A stretch of DNA of 45,134 nt, from contig NZ_JAPEHT010000008.1 in assembly GCF_028823615.1 (NCBI RefSeq), positions 1 to 45,134 of the forward strand, given 5' to 3'. The notes under the pieces were generated by a model, which was not told where the DNA came from, ran no database searches, and saw only the letters and a program-made list of their open reading frames with translations. Shown here piece after piece: positions 42,056 to 45,134 of the stretch; the first letter of the stretch is position 1, and each line of letters opens with the position of its first letter. This stretch comes from Planococcus sp. A6. GTDB lineage: Bacteria; Bacillota; Bacilli; Bacillales_A; Planococcaceae. A program made the translations under genes and the position numbers.

Positions 42056-44413
42056 ATGATGAAAAAGAAAAAATGGGGGAAATGGCTATTGATTGCATTC
42101 GGGTCGCTGATTGCATTGGCCGCCGTTGTAGGAATTTTTGCAAACGCTTACATATCGAAGTCGAAACCAGTCATTGAAGGGGAAGTAGCTGTACCCGTGC
42201 TGGAAGAACAAGTGACCGTCGTACGGGATGATATCGGCGTGCCGCATATCCAAGCGCAAAGCGATGCGGACCTGTACCGGGCGCAAGGCTATGTGCAGGC
42301 GCAGGACCGATTGTTCCAGATGGATTTATCGAGGCGGCAAGCAAGCGGCCGCTTGGCTGAAGTGATCGGGGAAGCAGCCGTCGATACCGATAAATATTTC
42401 CGCACCTTCAGTTTGCGCCGCGCCGGGGAAGCGTCTTGGTCCGGCTACGGGGAAGAAGCGAAACAAGTGCTCGAATGGTATGCGGAAGGCGTCAATGCGT
42501 ATATAGAAGAAGCGAAAGAAGAGGAGCGCCTCAGCTATGAATTCGCGCTGCTCGGCTATGAGCCTGAACCGTGGACGCCTGTCGATTCTTTGGCGATCGG
42601 CAAATTCATGGCTTATGATCTCGGCGGCCATTGGAATTCGCTCGCTGTCCGGCATTGGGCATTGAATGAATTCCCGGAAGATAAAGCGCGTGAACTGTTC
42701 ATCCGCTATCCGGAAGAAGCGCCTGCTATTTTGGCGGCCAATAAAAAGCGGCCAGTGTCGGTCGCAGGTGCGTTCGATCCGTCGGTCATTCCGCCAGAGT
42801 TCAACGGCAGCAATAACTGGGTCGTTTCAGGCGATAAGACAGAAAGCGGGCTGCCGCTACTAGCAGACGATCCGCATCTCGGGCTCAGCACGCCATCCAT
42901 TTGGTACCAGATGCATTTGGAGTCCCCTGAACAAAATGTCAGCGGGGTCATCTTCGCTGGCATTCCGGGAATCATTCTCGGGCATAACGAACAGATCGCG
43001 TGGGGCGTGACGAATGTCGGACCGGATGTACAGGATCTGTATATCGAAACGCCAAACCCTGACGATCCGACACAGTTCCGCTATGAAGGCCAGTGGGAGC
43101 AAGCAGAAGTGCTGGAAGAACCGATCCGAGTAAAAGACGGGGAGACGGTCGATTTCGAAGTGCTCGTCACCCGCCATGGCCCGGTCGTATCGCCGGTCTT
43201 ATATGAAGAAGAAGAGCCTTCCGCCGTCTTTTCCATGCAGTGGACCGCGCTTGAGCCGACGCTTGAGCTGCAGGCCGTGCTGAATTTCAATAAAGCGGAG
43301 AACTGGGAACAATTCGAAACGGCTTTGGAAGATTTCCAGGCGCCTGCACAGAATTTCGTATTCGCATCGACTGACGGCACCATTGCATACAAAGCGAACG
43401 GGCGTATTCCAATCCGCAAGCAAGGCGATGGGCAATTGCCGGTGCCGGGTGATTCTGCTGAATATGGCTGGGACGGCTATGTGCCGTTCGATGAATTGCC
43501 GCGTTCGGTCAATCCGGAATCCGGCTTTATCGCGACCGCCAATAACCAAGTCATAGATGATAGCTATCCGTACCATATTACGGATTTCTGGGCGCAACCT
43601 TATCGCTATGAGCGCATTGCAGAAGTGCTCGAAGGGAACGATAAACTGACTGCGGAAGATATGATGGCCTTGCAGATGGACCAGAAAAATCTGTACGCTG
43701 CAGAATTTCTCGAAGGGATGATGGCAGAAGTCGAAAAATTGACGGATGAGCATGAAGAATTATTCAAGATGCTGCGGGAATGGGACCAAGTCGACAGTGC
43801 AGGGCAAGCAGCGCCTTTCGTGTTCCATACATGGATGCGCCAATTGCCGGACACCTTATTCGAAGAACAATTTCCTGAAGATGTCTACGATATGCTGTCA
43901 GGCAAAAACCATATCACTGACGCTATGTTGCGCCAAGCTTTTGAAGGAGACGAGGGCGCATGGGTCCGTGAATATGGCGGTACAGGGAAATGGCTCGCTG
44001 ATTCGCTCGATCTTGCTCTCGATGATATCGAAGCTGAACAAGGCAGCGATCCGCAAGACTGGGAATGGGGCGAATACCATCAGTTGACCTTCCCGCATCC
44101 TGTCGCGGGGGCTTCACCGATTCTCGAGCGGTTCTTGAATCCGGACAAGGTGCCGGTGGGCGGCTCGAATATTACCGTTCAGGCAGCGGCCTTCAATGAT
44201 GATGGAGATGTCGATCACGGGGCCTCTTGGCGTTTTGTGGCAGACCTTGCCGATTTGTCGAAAGCCTATCACATTGTCGGGCCAGGGCTGAGCGGCCACG
44301 TGAAATCCGACTTTTTCCATAACCAAGTCGACAAATGGGCGCAAGGCGAGTTTCATGAAACCCGCATCGAAGGCGATGTGGAAGGAGCCGAATTAACGCT
44401 CATTCCTGAATAA
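42056..44413 (+). CDS. Penicillin acylase family protein
   Basis: A 785-residue N-terminal-nucleophile hydrolase precursor. A basic start (KKKKWGKW) and one hydrophobic stretch (LLIAFGSLIALAAVVGIFAN) export or anchor it outside the membrane. The alpha part includes VTVVRDDIGVPHIQAQSDAD and GYVQAQDRLFQMDLSRRQAS. Autocleavage is expected before Ser252 in NGSNNWVVSGDKT, which becomes the catalytic residue; LLADDPHLGLSTPSIWYQMH follows. Members hydrolyse amides, including acyl-homoserine lactones and beta-lactams, but this substrate is unknown. ATG 42056 follows AAAAAGGGGG; the ATG at 42032 lies upstream of that site. Confidence 0.92.
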   Translation: MMKKKKWGKWLLIAFGSLIALAAVVGIFANAYISKSKPVIEGEVAVPVLEEQVTVVRDDIGVPHIQAQSDADLYRAQGYVQAQDRLFQMDLSRRQASGRLAEVIGEAAVDTDKYFRTFSLRRAGEASWSGYGEEAKQVLEWYAEGVNAYIEEAKEEERLSYEFALLGYEPEPWTPVDSLAIGKFMAYDLGGHWNSLAVRHWALNEFPEDKARELFIRYPEEAPAILAANKKRPVSVAGAFDPSVIPPEFNGSNNWVVSGDKTESGLPLLADDPHLGLSTPSIWYQMHLESPEQNVSGVIFAGIPGIILGHNEQIAWGVTNVGPDVQDLYIETPNPDDPTQFRYEGQWEQAEVLEEPIRVKDGETVDFEVLVTRHGPVVSPVLYEEEEPSAVFSMQWTALEPTLELQAVLNFNKAENWEQFETALEDFQAPAQNFVFASTDGTIAYKANGRIPIRKQGDGQLPVPGDSAEYGWDGYVPFDELPRSVNPESGFIATANNQVIDDSYPYHITDFWAQPYRYERIAEVLEGNDKLTAEDMMALQMDQKNLYAAEFLEGMMAEVEKLTDEHEELFKMLREWDQVDSAGQAAPFVFHTWMRQLPDTLFEEQFPEDVYDMLSGKNHITDAMLRQAFEGDEGAWVREYGGTGKWLADSLDLALDDIEAEQGSDPQDWEWGEYHQLTFPHPVAGASPILERFLNPDKVPVGGSNITVQAAAFNDDGDVDHGASWRFVADLADLSKAYHIVGPGLSGHVKSDFFHNQVDKWAQGEFHETRIEGDVEGAELTLIPE

Positions 44414-44445
44414 GGTATACTGGAGAAAAACGTTCGGGGGATTTT

Positions 44446-44799
44446 ATGAAAAACATATTGGCTGTAGGGTTCGGCGGCATGGCCGGATCGCTTCTCCGCG
44501 CGGCTGTGTTTCAATTCGCCGGGGCGGGTCTGGGCTTGTGGCTTGCGAACATTCTCGGAAGTTTCATCATCGGCATCGCGGCAGCCCGATTGGTGAATCG
44601 TTCGGCGAGAACGCGGCTGTTCGTCTCGACCGGGCTGATCGGTTCGTTCACGAGTTTTTCGGCCTTTTCAGCGGATTGGTTCCGCCTGCTTGAATCGTCC
44701 TTATTAACAGGCATCATGTATGCGCTTGGCATGACGGCCGCATCGATTGTTGCAGCGGCTTTGGGGTTGTTAGCGGGGCGCAAGGGGGCGGTCGAATGA
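44446..44799 (+). CDS. crcB1: Fluoride ion channel FluC/CrcB, subunit 1
   Basis: A 117-residue, four-helix fluoride channel subunit that exports F- and protects enolase and pyrophosphatase. Family marks: GGMAGSLLRAAVF at the start, ANILGSFIIGIAA (the conserved Asn), and TGLIGSFTSFSAFSADW with the Phe/Ser/Thr fluoride track. Start ATG with TTCGGGGG upstream. It overlaps the next crcB by 4 bp (ATGA), so the two are made together as a heterodimer. No fluoride riboswitch is evident upstream. Confidence 0.92.
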   Translation: MKNILAVGFGGMAGSLLRAAVFQFAGAGLGLWLANILGSFIIGIAAARLVNRSARTRLFVSTGLIGSFTSFSAFSADWFRLLESSLLTGIMYALGMTAASIVAAALGLLAGRKGAVE

Positions 44800-45131
44800 T
44801 CAGCATCTCGATATTCGGCTTTCTTGGTGCCGTGGCCCGCTATCTCTGCTATATGGCGGTGGAGAATCGTGCGCGCCAGCCGAAACTTGCGACTTGGTTC
44901 GTCAACAGTCTAGGCTCGCTCATCATCGGTGCATGCCTCGGGGCGGGTGTGCCGGCAGCTTCCGGAATCTTCGGGTTTCTCGGCGCCTTCACGACATTTT
45001 CGACGATGGCGCTCGACAGCGTGAAGGATTTTGAGGACGGCCAGTGGAAGCAAGGCATCTTTTATATTTCCGCGACGCTTGTTTCTGGTTTAGTGCTGTT
45101 TGCGGTCGGCTATTCCATTGCTTCTATGTAA
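44796..45131 (+). CDS. crcB2: Fluoride ion channel FluC/CrcB, subunit 2
   Basis: A 111-residue second FluC subunit, with FGFLGAVARYLCY, VNSLGSLIIGACLG and GFLGAFTTFSTMALDS. The stop codon lies at 45129-45131, 3 bp from the window end, so the gene is complete. Paired crcB genes usually insert in opposite orientations to form the antiparallel channel. Confidence 0.93.
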   Translation: MISISIFGFLGAVARYLCYMAVENRARQPKLATWFVNSLGSLIIGACLGAGVPAASGIFGFLGAFTTFSTMALDSVKDFEDGQWKQGIFYISATLVSGLVLFAVGYSIASM

Positions 45132-45134
45132 AAA

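Noticed and set aside
44414-44445. Fluoride riboswitch before crcB1
   Set aside because: The gap is only 32 bp, too short for the crcB motif RNA, and its conserved core is not seen.

Overview
The window reads as chromosomal DNA of a moderately GC-rich member of the Bacillota, most likely Planococcus or a close relative in the Planococcaceae/Caryophanaceae. This rests on Bacillus-type ribosome binding sites, sigma-A promoters, Fur, FadR and GlnR boxes of the Bacillus type, a T-box leader, and proteins close to B. subtilis YclNOP, NiaP, HflX and OpuC and to S. aureus ArsB. It is mostly housekeeping and transport DNA. I see no prophage, transposase, CRISPR array, rRNA or tRNA. The species call is an inference.

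Left part (1-7.6 kb): a DUF2188 protein, the sodium/proline symporter PutP, a PhnB-like VOC protein, a BCCT osmolyte transporter, a second VOC protein, the ribosome-associated GTPase HflX and a DUF6612-type lipoprotein. At 7.6-8.29 kb lies a gene-free stretch with a diverged tandem repeat of about 214 bp. Its hairpin arms differ between copies but stay complementary. A Fur-controlled promoter follows.

Middle part (8.3-25.3 kb): a YclNOP-type iron-siderophore permease/ATPase operon without its binding protein; a PAP2 protein; glnK-amt behind three GlnR/TnrA-type boxes; a cysteine-free uracil-DNA glycosylase; a ZIP metal transporter; a DUF4003 protein; the niacin transporter NiaP; an acetyltransferase; an OpuC-like osmoprotectant ABC transporter whose ATPase ends early, followed by an out-of-frame CBS-like piece; and a FadR-box fatty-acid degradation operon (thiolase, SDR, acyl-CoA dehydrogenase, short racemase-like CaiB protein).

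Right part (25.3-45.1 kb): a Trp-specific (UGG) T-box leader drives trpD-trpC-trpFB-trpA. trpE and trpG are absent, and trpF and trpB form one continuous frame. Then come a 3-methyladenine glycosylase, a DJ-1/PfpI protein whose terminator is duplicated around a repeat element, arsR-arsB, a two-domain acetyltransferase, the Mn-dependent pyrophosphatase PpaC, a DsbA-like oxidoreductase, an azoreductase, an FAD/Rieske oxidoreductase, YceI, MurB, a K+/H+ antiporter, a penicillin-acylase-family hydrolase and a pair of fluoride channels.

Shared themes are osmolyte handling (PutP, BCCT, OpuC), metal, anion and nutrient homeostasis (Fur, ZIP, ArsB, FluC, NiaP) and thiol/quinone stress (DsbA-like, AzoR, YceI). 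No clearly new multi-gene system is evident. The least explained items are the tandem structured repeat, the repeat-split terminator, the TrpF-TrpB fusion and several unassigned palindromes.
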